NCBI GenBank assembly: GCA_963708865.1
Contig: CAVPUC010000008.1
Coordinates: 248,001-312,000, forward strand
Origin: DAIDKA01 sp963708865
GTDB taxonomy: Bacteria; Pseudomonadota; Gammaproteobacteria; Steroidobacterales; Steroidobacteraceae
Direction of reading: 5' to 3'
DNA: 64,000 nt
Position numbers and translations under genes: made by a program. A model generated the notes under the pieces. That model made no database searches. It saw nothing but the letters and a program-made list of their open reading frames with translations, and was not told where the DNA came from. Shown piece after piece: positions 53,944-61,950 of the stretch; position 1 is the first letter of the stretch; every line of letters starts with the position of its first letter.

Positions 53944-54118
53944 TAGAGGCCGCAACAAGGCCGGGAAGGAAGGACGCAGGGCGGATCGGCCAAAGATTCC
54001 AATCAAGAAGAAGAGGCAGCGCGACGCGCGCATGCCTCGGATCAGATAAGAAGCAGAACAATTGCTCCTACAGCAAGCAAGCAGTGACCAGATAACCCCG
54101 CCTCTCGGGGTTTTTTTT
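53944..54118 (+). ncRNA. Candidate sigma54-dependent small RNA, about 175 nt
   Basis: The interval runs from the predicted start of a consensus sigma54 promoter to an intrinsic terminator. It has no credible ORF. It contains an 11-bp hairpin GAGGCA-GCGCG-acg-CGCGC-a-TGCCTC (54013-54038, one bulged A) flanked by purine-rich single-stranded tracts: AATCAAGAAGAAGAGG, with an exact AAnAAnAA match at 54005-54012, and GATAAGAAGCAGAACAA. CrcZ-type RNAs of Pseudomonas are likewise sigma54-dependent and carry AAnAAnAA motifs that sequester Hfq/Crc. The resemblance is by architecture only. Confidence 0.65.
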
Positions 54119-54120
54119 GG
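54094..54120 (+). terminator. Intrinsic terminator of the small RNA
   Basis: Stem AACCCCG-CCTC-TCGGGGTT followed by an unbroken T8 run. It is one of the strongest terminators in the window and sits 20 bp before the next gene. Confidence 0.9.
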
Positions 54121-54138
54121 CCAGCGATCCGCCATAGC

Positions 54139-54531
54139 ATGGCCGCCATGCCGCTCACCCATAAGCTGTTTGGTCAGGCCAGGCCGGCTGCGCGCCGCGG
54201 CCGGAAGCTGGCGCCGGAATACCATCCGGCACTGCAGGATATCTGGCACGTGATCGCTGCGATTCCGCGCGGCCAGGTGTCAACTTATGGCGAGGTGGCG
54301 CGTGCGGCCGGCCTTCCGGGCCGTGCGCGTATGACAGCGTATGCGCTGCGCATCGCGCCAGAGCAACTGGCGCTGCCGTGGCACCGGATCCTCGGCGCCG
54401 GCGGCCGCATCGTTTTCCCGGCGGGCTCCAAGTACTTCCGCGAACAGGCGCGGCGCCTGCGCGCCGAGGGCATCAAGGTGACCGACGGGAAGGTGCCGCG
54501 CGCCGTGCTTCGAACCTTTAATAACTTGTAA
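54139..54531 (+). CDS. atl: Alkyltransferase-like protein (ATL), MGMT family without catalytic Cys
   Basis: A 130-aa protein with the DNA-binding fold of O6-alkylguanine-DNA alkyltransferases: VIAAIPRGQVSTYGEVARAAGLPGRAR (helix-turn-helix with the Arg finger) and LPWHRILGAGGRIVFPAGS. Where true alkyltransferases have PCHR, this has PWHR, so the acceptor Cys is replaced by Trp, the defining mark of ATLs. ATLs bind O6-alkylguanine and direct nucleotide excision repair. Length fits the short YbaZ-like class. It follows the small-RNA terminator. Confidence 0.92.
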   Translation: MAAMPLTHKLFGQARPAARRGRKLAPEYHPALQDIWHVIAAIPRGQVSTYGEVARAAGLPGRARMTAYALRIAPEQLALPWHRILGAGGRIVFPAGSKYFREQARRLRAEGIKVTDGKVPRAVLRTFNNL

Positions 54532-54634
54532 CCTGCGTAAGCTGGTTGCGCGGCCCCACGTTGTTACTCCTCATGAGGCGGAACTCCCGCCTGCTGTTGA
54601 CGACTCAAGACCCAAGATTCGAGGAGCATTGCAT

Positions 54635-54976
54635 ATGTCGCATTCATTTCGCAGAACGCTGACCTTCGCCACCGCCATGGTCATGCTGGCCGGCGTGGTC
54701 GGTACGGCTTCGGCCGAGACCACCTGGCAGAAGAATCATCCGCGCCGCACCCAGGTCAATCATCGCCTGCACAACCAGAACCGTCGCATTCGCAATGACG
54801 TGAAGAACGGCACGCTCACCCGCGGTCAGGCGGCCAATCTGCACAAGGACGACCACCAGCTGCGCCAGGAAGAGCGTGACATGGCCAGCCAGAACGGCAG
54901 CCACATCACCAAGCCCGAGCAGCGCGTGCTGAACAAACAGGAAAATGGCATCAGCAGCCAGATTCCGCCCAAGTAG
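54635..54976 (+). CDS. Small periplasmic basic protein, uncharacterised
   Basis: A 113-aa protein with a signal peptide (FRRTLTFATAMVMLAGVVGTASA) and an 89-residue mature part rich in Asn, Gln, His and Arg: WQKNHPRRTQVNHRLHNQNRRI, KNGTLTRGQAANLHKDDHQLRQEE, ITKPEQRVLNKQENGISSQI. The repeated pattern (turn, then Q/N-rich helix with RQ/LN) recalls EF-hand-like or helical-hairpin secreted proteins, but I cannot name a family with certainty. ATG at 54635 is set by GAGGAG just upstream; 54629 TTG is less likely. Confidence 0.75.
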   Translation: MSHSFRRTLTFATAMVMLAGVVGTASAETTWQKNHPRRTQVNHRLHNQNRRIRNDVKNGTLTRGQAANLHKDDHQLRQEERDMASQNGSHITKPEQRVLNKQENGISSQIPPK

Positions 54977-55078
54977 CATGCCGGCAGATCGCCACTCGCC
55001 CGTCTGGTTGTGTACCGGCGGGCGAGTGACCCGCAGGGTGACTTGACCGATGCCGACCAACCCGGAATTATCGTCTCA

Positions 55079-56014
55079 ATGCGAATTCTGGTGGTGGGAG
55101 CGGGAGCCATCGGTGGCTACTTCGGTGGTCGGCTGCTGCAGGCTCGGCGCGATGTCACGTTTCTGGTACGCGAGGCACGCGCCGCGCAGCTGCGAGCGGC
55201 GGGCCTGTCCATCCGCAGCAAGACCGAGTCGGTGCAGCTGCTCGATCCTCCCACGATTCTCGCCGCCCAGCTGCACACGCCGTTCGACCTGATTCTGCTG
55301 AGCTGCAAGGCCTACGACCTGGAGCAGGCCATCGAGGCCATCCACCCCGCAGTGGGCATCGGCAGCAAGGTTCTGCCACTGCTCAATGGCATGCGCCACC
55401 TCGATGCGCTCGAAGCGGCCTTCGGCGCCGACCGCGTGCTGGGCGGGCGGTGTTTTATCTCCACGATGCTCGATCAGGAGGGCCGCATTGTGCATCTGGA
55501 TGAGAACCGCGCGCTGGCGTTCGGCGCCAGGGACGGGACTCGCTCGCCCACCCTGGAACGCATTCTCACCGACCTCACCGGCGCCGGATTCGATGTCGAA
55601 TTGAGCGAGTCGATCCTGCAGCAGATGTGGGAGAAATGGGTCTTCATTGCCGCTGCCGCCGGAATCACCTGTTTGATGCGTGCGGCGGTCGGTGACATCC
55701 TGCAGGCCTGTGGCAGCGAGCTGCCGCTGGCGATGCTCGAGGAATGCCTGCAGATCGCCGCCGCGGCGCACATGCCGGTCTCGGAGGCGACGCAGGCGCA
55801 GGCGCGCGGCTTTCTGACGAAGGCGGGATCTACCTTTACGGCATCGATGCTACGGGACATCGAAGCGGGCAAACGTACCGAAGTGGAGCACATTCTCGGC
55901 GACCTGATTGCAAGAGGGGGCACCCGCATGCCCGGCCGTGCGCTGCTCGAACTCGCATGCGCACAGATCAGGGCGTACGAAATTCGACGCGCGCGCGAGC
56001 AACACCATGACTGA
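55079..56014 (+). CDS. panE: Ketopantoate reductase family (PanE-like)
   Basis: A 311-aa NADP-dependent oxidoreductase. The N-terminal loop MRILVVGAGAIGGYFGGRLLQA, then LLSCKAYDLEQAIEAIHP, LLNGMRHLDALEAAFG and the C-terminal catalytic Lys region WEKWVFIAAAAGITCLMRAAVG, ending KAGSTFTASMLRDIEAGKRTEVEHI, match the ApbA/PanE family. Substrate could be ketopantoate or another 2-oxoacid, since several PanE paralogues have drifted. The last 8 bp overlap the next dehydrogenase gene. Confidence 0.87.
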   Translation: MRILVVGAGAIGGYFGGRLLQARRDVTFLVREARAAQLRAAGLSIRSKTESVQLLDPPTILAAQLHTPFDLILLSCKAYDLEQAIEAIHPAVGIGSKVLPLLNGMRHLDALEAAFGADRVLGGRCFISTMLDQEGRIVHLDENRALAFGARDGTRSPTLERILTDLTGAGFDVELSESILQQMWEKWVFIAAAAGITCLMRAAVGDILQACGSELPLAMLEECLQIAAAAHMPVSEATQAQARGFLTKAGSTFTASMLRDIEAGKRTEVEHILGDLIARGGTRMPGRALLELACAQIRAYEIRRAREQHHD

Positions 56015-56990
56015 CATCGCGGTGCTGGATGACTGGCAGGCAATCGCACGGCAGTGCGCGGATTGGTCGCCCTTATGTGCCCGCGCCCAGGTCAGGTTCT
56101 TCGTCACGGCGTTCGCCAATGAAGATGACGCGGCGGCGAAACTTGCGGACTTTGACATCGTGCTGTCGATGCGCGAGCGCACGCCGCTGCCCGATTCACT
56201 GATCGGCCGACTGCCGCGACTCAAGATGCTCGGGATCACGGGGATCAAAAACGCATCCCTCGATTTGCAGGCGTGCACCGCCCGGGGCATCGTCGTCTGC
56301 CATACCACCGCTTCGTCCGGCAGCCAGTCGGCGCCGGCGGAGTTGGCGCTGGGACTGCTCCTGGCGGTGGCGCGCTCGATTCCCATCGCGGACGCGCGCA
56401 TTCGCGCCGGAGGATTTCAGGAAGGCATACCGGCTGGAATGACACTGTGCGGCAAGACGCTGGGCATTATCGGATTGGGCCGCCTCGGCGCCTGCATGGC
56501 CCGATACGGCCAGGCCCTGGGAATGAAAGTGCTCGCCTGGAGCGCAAATCTCACGCCGGAAGCTGCGACCGCCGCCGGCGCCGAGCTCGTCACCAAGGAG
56601 GAGATCTTTGCCCTCGCGGATGCCATCAGTGTGCACCTGGTGCTGTCACCGCGCAGCCGGCACACCATCGGCGCCGCCGAGCTTGCGCGGATGAAGCCGG
56701 GCGCGATCCTCATCAACACCTCGCGCGGCCCGTTGATAGACGAGGATGCACTGGTCGCGGCGCTCGAGGCGGGCCGGATTTTCGCAGGACTCGACGTTTT
56801 TGATCGCGAACCACTCAATCCGGAGGATCGAATGCGCCGGCTGCCCAATACCGTACTGACCCCGCACCTCGGCTACTGTGTCGCCGAGACCTTGCGGCAG
56901 TTCTACGCACAAAGCGTGGAAAACGCGCTCGGCTTCCTCGCCGGCGCGCCGGTCAGAGTCGCCAATCCGCAAGTGTTGGGTGGCGTATGA
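56007..56990 (+). CDS. D-2-hydroxyacid dehydrogenase family protein
   Basis: A 327-aa NAD-dependent dehydrogenase. GKTLGIIGLGRLGACMARYGQALGMKVLAW is the nucleotide-binding core; HLVLSPRSRHTIG, INTSRGPLIDEDALVAAL and LDVFDREPLNPEDRMRRLPNTVLTPHLGY supply the Arg, Glu and His of the active site. It resembles glycerate/hydroxypyruvate- or SerA-like enzymes; the exact substrate is not clear. It is in an overlapping run panE-like, this gene, ankyrin protein, so likely one transcript. Confidence 0.87.
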   Translation: MTDIAVLDDWQAIARQCADWSPLCARAQVRFFVTAFANEDDAAAKLADFDIVLSMRERTPLPDSLIGRLPRLKMLGITGIKNASLDLQACTARGIVVCHTTASSGSQSAPAELALGLLLAVARSIPIADARIRAGGFQEGIPAGMTLCGKTLGIIGLGRLGACMARYGQALGMKVLAWSANLTPEAATAAGAELVTKEEIFALADAISVHLVLSPRSRHTIGAAELARMKPGAILINTSRGPLIDEDALVAALEAGRIFAGLDVFDREPLNPEDRMRRLPNTVLTPHLGYCVAETLRQFYAQSVENALGFLAGAPVRVANPQVLGGV

Positions 56991-57646
56991 CGAGGCGCAT
57001 CACCATGAGCGGCAGCGAATTGCGTCCGCTGATCGAGCGCGGCGATGTGAAGGGCACGCAACGCGCCTTGGCTGAGAATCGCGCGCTCGCCAATCAGACC
57101 ATCCACTGGGTCGTCAATCAGGCGAACGAATCGGATCCGCTCCACTATGTCAGCGATTGCGTTTACCACGGGTGGCTGACCAATGGCAAAGAGGGCGAGA
57201 TCGCAAGCCTGCTGCTGGCCCACGGCGCCGCCATCGAGGGACGAGCAGACCGGGAAACGCCGCTGATCGGCGCAGCCTCCCTGGGTGCCGAAAAGGTCGC
57301 GCGCGTGCTGCTCGAGGCAGGCGCGGCGCTGGAGGAGACTTCGGTGTTCGGCGCGCGCGCCTTGCACTGGGCGGCTTGGATGGGTCTATCCTCGACGGTG
57401 GAGCGAATGCTGACCCGTGGCGCGCAGCTGGAGCCTCGGTGTGAGGAATTCGGCGCGACGCCGTTGTTCTGGGCGGTGCATGGCGATGGCCCGAATGGGC
57501 CTCAGCACAAGCAGGACCAGCTGGGTGCCGCGAGGCTACTCATCGCCGCAGGCGCGCGTGTCGACACCACCAACAAGAATGGCCTCAGCGCCCGCGACCT
57601 CGCCGCGAAATACTCGCAGCGCGAGATGGTGCAACTGTTGCGCTAG
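56987..57646 (+). CDS. Ankyrin-repeat protein
   Basis: A 219-aa cytoplasmic protein with about four to five ankyrin repeats: GEIASLLLAHGAAIEGRADRETPLIGAAS, KVARVLLEAGAALEETSVFGARALHWAAW, STVERMLTRGAQLEPRCEEFGATPLFWAVHG and AARLLIAAGARVDTTNKNGLSARDLA. No enzyme domain or signal peptide. It overlaps the upstream dehydrogenase gene by 4 bp. The second start (MSGSELRPL at 57005) is possible. Probably a protein-binding scaffold; partner unknown. Confidence 0.83.
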   Translation: MTRRITMSGSELRPLIERGDVKGTQRALAENRALANQTIHWVVNQANESDPLHYVSDCVYHGWLTNGKEGEIASLLLAHGAAIEGRADRETPLIGAASLGAEKVARVLLEAGAALEETSVFGARALHWAAWMGLSSTVERMLTRGAQLEPRCEEFGATPLFWAVHGDGPNGPQHKQDQLGAARLLIAAGARVDTTNKNGLSARDLAAKYSQREMVQLLR

Positions 57647-58473
57647 AAATTGGCCATGGTCGGATCGGGTCCGATGCGGCCATGCGGCGAATCCAGGCCG
57701 GCAATGGCGGCAAGATCAGCGGCTTCCAACTTGAAGCCGAAGACATCAAAGTTCGCGGCGATGCGCTGCGGCGTCACCGATTTGGGAATGGCGATGTGGC
57801 CGGTATCCAGGTGCCAGCGGATGATGATCTGCGCCGGCGTGCGTCCGTGGCGCGCCGCGATGGCGGCGATGACCGGATCGCTCAGGGCCCGGCCCTGTCC
57901 GAGCGGACTCCAGGACTCCGTGGCGATACCCAGCGCCGCATGGGCCTCGCTCAGCGCACGCTGCTGGAAGTGCGGGTGCAACTCAACTTGATTCAGCACC
58001 GGGGTGACGCCGGTCTCCCCGATGAGGCGCTGCAGCTGGTCGGCATTGAAATTCGAGACACCAATCGAGCGAACGCGCCCATCGGCCTGCAAACGCACCA
58101 TCGCCCGCCACGAGTCGACATACAGGTCGCGCCTTGGCGACGGCCAATGTATGAGGTACAGATCCAGATAATCCACGCCCAAGCGTTTGACGCTGTGATC
58201 GAACGCCTTGAGCGTCGAGTCAAAGCCCTGATCGACGTTCCACAACTTGGTCGTCAGGAATACATCGCCGCGATCCAGCTCCGATGCACGCAAGCCCTCG
58301 CCGACCCCCGCTTCGTTGACGTAGATCGCCGCCGTATCGATATGCCGGTAACCCGCCGCGAGCGCGGTTCGGACCACTGCGGCGGTGATGTCCGGAGGTG
58401 TCTGGAAGACGCCAAGGCCGAGTTGCGGAATCGAGTTTCCATCGCGCAAGGCGACGAGTGGCTGGTAGCTCAT
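57643..58473 (-). CDS. Aldo/keto reductase
   Basis: A 276-aa AKR-fold oxidoreductase. The catalytic tetrad is visible: Asp and Tyr in YRHIDTAAIYVNEAGVG, Lys in VFLTTKLWN and His in LYLIHWPSP. Further signatures are VRSIGVSNFNADQLQRLI and the NADPH loop HIAIPKSVTPQRIAANFDVF. It resembles 2,5-diketo-D-gluconate reductases (DkgA/B). ATG at 58473 (MSYQPLVALRDG) fits family length. It overlaps the convergent ankyrin gene by 4 bp. Confidence 0.92.
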   Translation of the reverse strand: MSYQPLVALRDGNSIPQLGLGVFQTPPDITAAVVRTALAAGYRHIDTAAIYVNEAGVGEGLRASELDRGDVFLTTKLWNVDQGFDSTLKAFDHSVKRLGVDYLDLYLIHWPSPRRDLYVDSWRAMVRLQADGRVRSIGVSNFNADQLQRLIGETGVTPVLNQVELHPHFQQRALSEAHAALGIATESWSPLGQGRALSDPVIAAIAARHGRTPAQIIIRWHLDTGHIAIPKSVTPQRIAANFDVFGFKLEAADLAAIAGLDSPHGRIGPDPTMANF

Positions 58474-58662
58474 GCCGGCAAGTCTATTCCATTGTCCGGT
58501 GCACGCACGCAGCCGGCGCGGGTTTGCGCACTCTGTCACGAAGCTGCCTGCCAAAGCGTGAAAGGCAGCCTAATGTGGCCACCGGTTTACGCCGCCGGAT
58601 TTTGCCGATAGGCTGACCGCCGTGAATTACCCGGCACGCCAAGGCGCCCCAATCTTCCTGCC

Positions 58663-61029
58663 ATGAGCTTTTTGGATGGCGGCGGTGAGATGGGCGCGCT
58701 CATGCGCGCACACGACTGGGGGCACTCCTCGCTCGGGCCGCCCGAGACCTGGCCGCAACCCTTGCGCACCGCGCTGCGACTGCTGCTCAACAGCGGCCAT
58801 GCCATGTACATCTGGTGGGGGCCGGACCTTATTTGTTTTTATAACGACGCCTACCGCGCCTCCATCGGCAATGACCGACACCCCAGCTCGCTCGGCCGCC
58901 CGGGGCGGGAGGTGTGGGCAGAGATCTGGCCGATCATCGGCCCGCAAATCGATCAGGTCATGTCCGGACGGGGCGCGACCTGGAACGCGAATCATCTGGT
59001 CCCGATCTCCCGTCACGGCAAGCTCGAGGAAGTCTACTGGACCTACAGTTACAACCCCATCGATGACGAAACCGCGCGCACCGGGGTCGGAGGCGTGCTG
59101 GTGATCTGTACCGAAACCACCGAGCAGGTTCTGGCGGAGCGGCGCATGCGGGCCGCGGAGGCACGGTGGCGGGAATTGTTTGATCAGGCCCCCGGCTTCA
59201 TGTGCGTGCTGAGCGGTTCGGAGCACCGCTTCGAGTACTTCAATTCCCGCTTTGCCGAGCTCGTAGGCCGCACGGATATTCTGGGCAAATCCGTGCTGGA
59301 AGCGTTTCCGCAGGTCGAGAGCCAGGGTTTCTTAGCGCTGCTGGATGGCGTTTACCGCACCGGCAAGGCCCACATCGCGAGCGCGGCGCCGATAGAGCTG
59401 CCGCGCGCCGGCGATCCCAATACCCTGCAGCTGCGCTATGTGGATTTCGTCTATCAACCGATCCGCGACGCCAAGGGGGACGTGACCGGCATATTCGTCG
59501 AGGGCGCGGATGTCACCGAGCGGGTTCTCGCGGCCCAGGCGCTCGCCGAAAGTGAAACCCGGTTCCGAACGCTCGCGGACAACATCGCTCCCTTGTGCTG
59601 GATGGCCGACGAGACCGGAGCGGCCTTCTGGTACAACAGCCGCTGGTATGAATACACCGGAATGGACCCGGGCGGCGCTGATGACTGGAACTGGGAGTCG
59701 GTTCACGATCCCAAAGTCCTTCCCGAAGTTCTCAAGCGCTGGCGCGAATCGATCTCGAGCGGCGATCAGTTCGAGATGGTCTTTCCCCTGCGAAGCGCAT
59801 CCGGCACTTTTCGACCGTTCCTCACCCGCGCATTTGCATTGCGCAATGCAGCGGGGCAGATCATTCGCTGGTTCGGCACCAACACGGACATTTCCCAGCA
59901 GCTGGCTGCCGAAGCGGCACTTCGCGATGCCGACCGCCGCAAGGATGAATTCCTGGCCACGCTCGCCCATGAGCTGCGAAATCCGCTCGCGCCGGTGCGC
60001 AGCGCCGCCAAGGTTCTCAGGGCTCCCGGCGCCGACACCCGCACCCGGGAGCTGGCAACGACAATCATCGAGCGGCAGATCCAGACCATGGCCGGGCTGC
60101 TCGAAGACCTGCTGGATGTTTCAAAAATCTCGCGGGGCCAGATCACCCTGCATCGGCAGCGCACCTCCATCGCCTCCATCGTGGAGACCAGCCTCGAGGT
60201 CGCACGACCGCTGCTCGATGCGCGTGGCCACCAGCTGACGGTTCGTCTGCCTGCCGAACCGATGGAAGTGGACGCCGATCCCTTGCGTTTGTCGCAGGTT
60301 TTTTCCAATCTGTTGACCAATGCCGCGAAATATACCGCGCCGGGTGGCCATATCGAACTGCATGCCCGATCAGAGGGTTCGGGGGTTTACATCGCGGTCA
60401 AGGATTCGGGCGTGGGACTTGAACCTGAGTCGATTGCGCGGATCTTCGAGATCTTCTCGCAGGTGAAAAATACCCTGGATCGCGCCGAAGGAGGGCTCGG
60501 CATCGGGCTTGCCCTGGTGAAGGGATTGGTCGAACTGCACGGCGGCTGGGTCAATGCCTCAAGTAACGGCTTGGGACAAGGAAGCGAGTTTGGAGTTTGG
60601 CTGCCGACGTGTGTGACGCATCTGGAAGCTCAAGAGCAGGAACAGCAAAGGACATCAGCGATGCAGATTAAGCCCCGTCGCGTCTTGGTGGTCGACGACA
60701 ATGAAGATGCTGCGCAGACCCTCGGCATGCTGCTGGAGATGTCAGGACATGAGGTGCATCTGGCGCACGACGGTGAACAAGCCGTAGCCATGGCGCGCGA
60801 ACTGAAGGTTGACGTCGCACTGGTCGATATCGGCCTGCCGAAGCTCAACGGTTATGGTGTCGCCCAAAGCATTCGCAGCGAGTCCTGGGGCGAGCAGATG
60901 GTGTTGGTCGCGCTCACCGGCTGGGCGCAGGACGAGGACAAGCGCCGCGCGCTCGCAGCCGGCTTCAACTTCCACCTCACCAAGCCCGTGGATCCTGATC
61001 AGGTGGAGGCATTGATTGCGCAGAGCTGA
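58663..61029 (+). CDS. PAS-domain hybrid histidine kinase
   Basis: A 788-aa soluble kinase with no membrane segment. Three PAS-like domains occupy about 1-165 (starting MGALMRAHDWGHSSLGP, a common sensor N-terminus), 165-290 (RWRELFDQAPGFMCVLSGSEHRFEY) and 290-415 (RFRTLADNIAPLCWMADETGAAFWYN). Then HisKA with FLATLAHELRNPLAPVRSAAKV near 430 (phospho-His), HATPase_c with NLLTNAAKYTAPGG, DSGVGLEPES and GGLGIGLALVKGL, and a receiver at 667-788 (VLVVDDNEDAAQTLG, VALVDIGLPKLNGYG, VALTGWAQ, HLTKPVD). No output regulator is adjacent. Confidence 0.92.
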   Translation: MSFLDGGGEMGALMRAHDWGHSSLGPPETWPQPLRTALRLLLNSGHAMYIWWGPDLICFYNDAYRASIGNDRHPSSLGRPGREVWAEIWPIIGPQIDQVMSGRGATWNANHLVPISRHGKLEEVYWTYSYNPIDDETARTGVGGVLVICTETTEQVLAERRMRAAEARWRELFDQAPGFMCVLSGSEHRFEYFNSRFAELVGRTDILGKSVLEAFPQVESQGFLALLDGVYRTGKAHIASAAPIELPRAGDPNTLQLRYVDFVYQPIRDAKGDVTGIFVEGADVTERVLAAQALAESETRFRTLADNIAPLCWMADETGAAFWYNSRWYEYTGMDPGGADDWNWESVHDPKVLPEVLKRWRESISSGDQFEMVFPLRSASGTFRPFLTRAFALRNAAGQIIRWFGTNTDISQQLAAEAALRDADRRKDEFLATLAHELRNPLAPVRSAAKVLRAPGADTRTRELATTIIERQIQTMAGLLEDLLDVSKISRGQITLHRQRTSIASIVETSLEVARPLLDARGHQLTVRLPAEPMEVDADPLRLSQVFSNLLTNAAKYTAPGGHIELHARSEGSGVYIAVKDSGVGLEPESIARIFEIFSQVKNTLDRAEGGLGIGLALVKGLVELHGGWVNASSNGLGQGSEFGVWLPTCVTHLEAQEQEQQRTSAMQIKPRRVLVVDDNEDAAQTLGMLLEMSGHEVHLAHDGEQAVAMARELKVDVALVDIGLPKLNGYGVAQSIRSESWGEQMVLVALTGWAQDEDKRRALAAGFNFHLTKPVDPDQVEALIAQS

Positions 61030-61030
61030 A

Positions 61031-61063
61031 AAAAAGGCAGCCCGCTAAGGCTGCCTTTAAAAA
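61031..61063 (+). terminator. Bidirectional intrinsic terminator
   Basis: Stem AAAGGCAGCC-CGCTA-AGGCTGCCTTT with an A-run before and TTTAAAAA after, 1-2 bp past the kinase stop. It would also serve the leftward nrdJb transcript. Confidence 0.8.
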
Positions 61064-61161
61064 GGGGCACTCCGGCCACCGCGCCGGGTCTGTCAGCTTC
61101 GCCTGCTTTCTGCCCCGCTTCTCACCTAAAGCCGCTTCTGCATCTGTCCCAAGCTCTCACC

Positions 61162-61923
61162 CTAACCGCACTTCGAATCCCCGCAGTTCAGGCACGTCAT
61201 GCAACCGTCCATCATGATGACGGCGGCGGTGCTGCACTTGCTGCACAGTTGCGCGCCTTCGGGGAAATGTGACTTCGCGAACGCATCGGTCTGCTTGGCG
61301 CGCGCCATGAACTCAGCGCGCTTCTCGTCCACCAGCTTCTGCTGATGCTCATCCAGCGCGACCTTGCGCAAAAGACCGATGTTCTGCAGGTGCCGTTCGA
61401 TCACATAGCCCAGCTCGGCGATGATCGAGGGCATGAACTTGCCGCCCGGCTGCCAGTAGCCGCCGCGCGGATCGAACACGGCCTTCAGCTCATCGACCAG
61501 AAAGGTCACATCACCGCCCTTGCGGAACACGGCGGAAATGATGCGCGTCAGCGCAACGATCCACTGGAAGTGATCCAGGTTCTTCGAATTGATGAAGATC
61601 TCGAAGGGCCGCCGCTGCTCGTAGTCGGTGCCTTCATTGAGAACAATGTCGTTGATGGTCACGTACATGGCGTGATCCGACACCGGCGTCTTGATCTTGA
61701 AGGTTGAACCGATCAGGACTTCGGGCCGCTCCACGCTCTCGTGCATGCGGATGACCTTGGCCATGCGTCCGCTGCGATCCTTGAACATCTCAGGCTCGGT
61801 GCCGTTGGCGCGCGCTGCCGCCGCGATCTCGGCGGACACCTTCTGCGCAGCTTCCTTTTCGGCCTTGTCTTCCGGCTTCTCGACGTTGTACTTGACGATT
61901 TTCTTGGCGATCTTGATGGTCAT
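61162..61923 (-). CDS. nrdJb: Class II ribonucleotide reductase, small C-terminal part (NrdJb)
   Basis: A 253-aa protein with the TSCPD-type segment (PFEIFINSKNLDHFQWIVALTRIISAVFRKGGDVTFLVDELKAVFDPRGG). It ends in a cysteine-rich tail with CSKCSTA, CMTCLNCG and a terminal CG, which re-reduces the active-site cysteines via thioredoxin. In most bacteria this is the C-terminus of NrdJ. Here it is a separate gene 27 bp after the catalytic subunit gene, as in the NrdJa/NrdJb pair of Pseudomonas. Start MTIKIAKKIVKY. Confidence 0.9.
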   Translation of the reverse strand: MTIKIAKKIVKYNVEKPEDKAEKEAAQKVSAEIAAAARANGTEPEMFKDRSGRMAKVIRMHESVERPEVLIGSTFKIKTPVSDHAMYVTINDIVLNEGTDYEQRRPFEIFINSKNLDHFQWIVALTRIISAVFRKGGDVTFLVDELKAVFDPRGGYWQPGGKFMPSIIAELGYVIERHLQNIGLLRKVALDEHQQKLVDEKRAEFMARAKQTDAFAKSHFPEGAQLCSKCSTAAVIMMDGCMTCLNCGDSKCG

Positions 61924-61950
61924 CTCGCTTTCCTTGGGTCTCAGATCCGC

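Noticed and set aside
53888..54049. 53-aa basic frame (MSHDSVRYAPWHAGC...) over the sRNA region
   Set aside because: Its start lies upstream of the predicted transcription start and the sigma54 element lies inside it. Composition follows the purine-rich RNA rather than a protein.
53941..54060. SRP 4.5S RNA, suggested by CCGGGAAGGAAGG
   Set aside because: The flanking conserved SRP sequence and the long helix are missing. The match is limited to the purine run.
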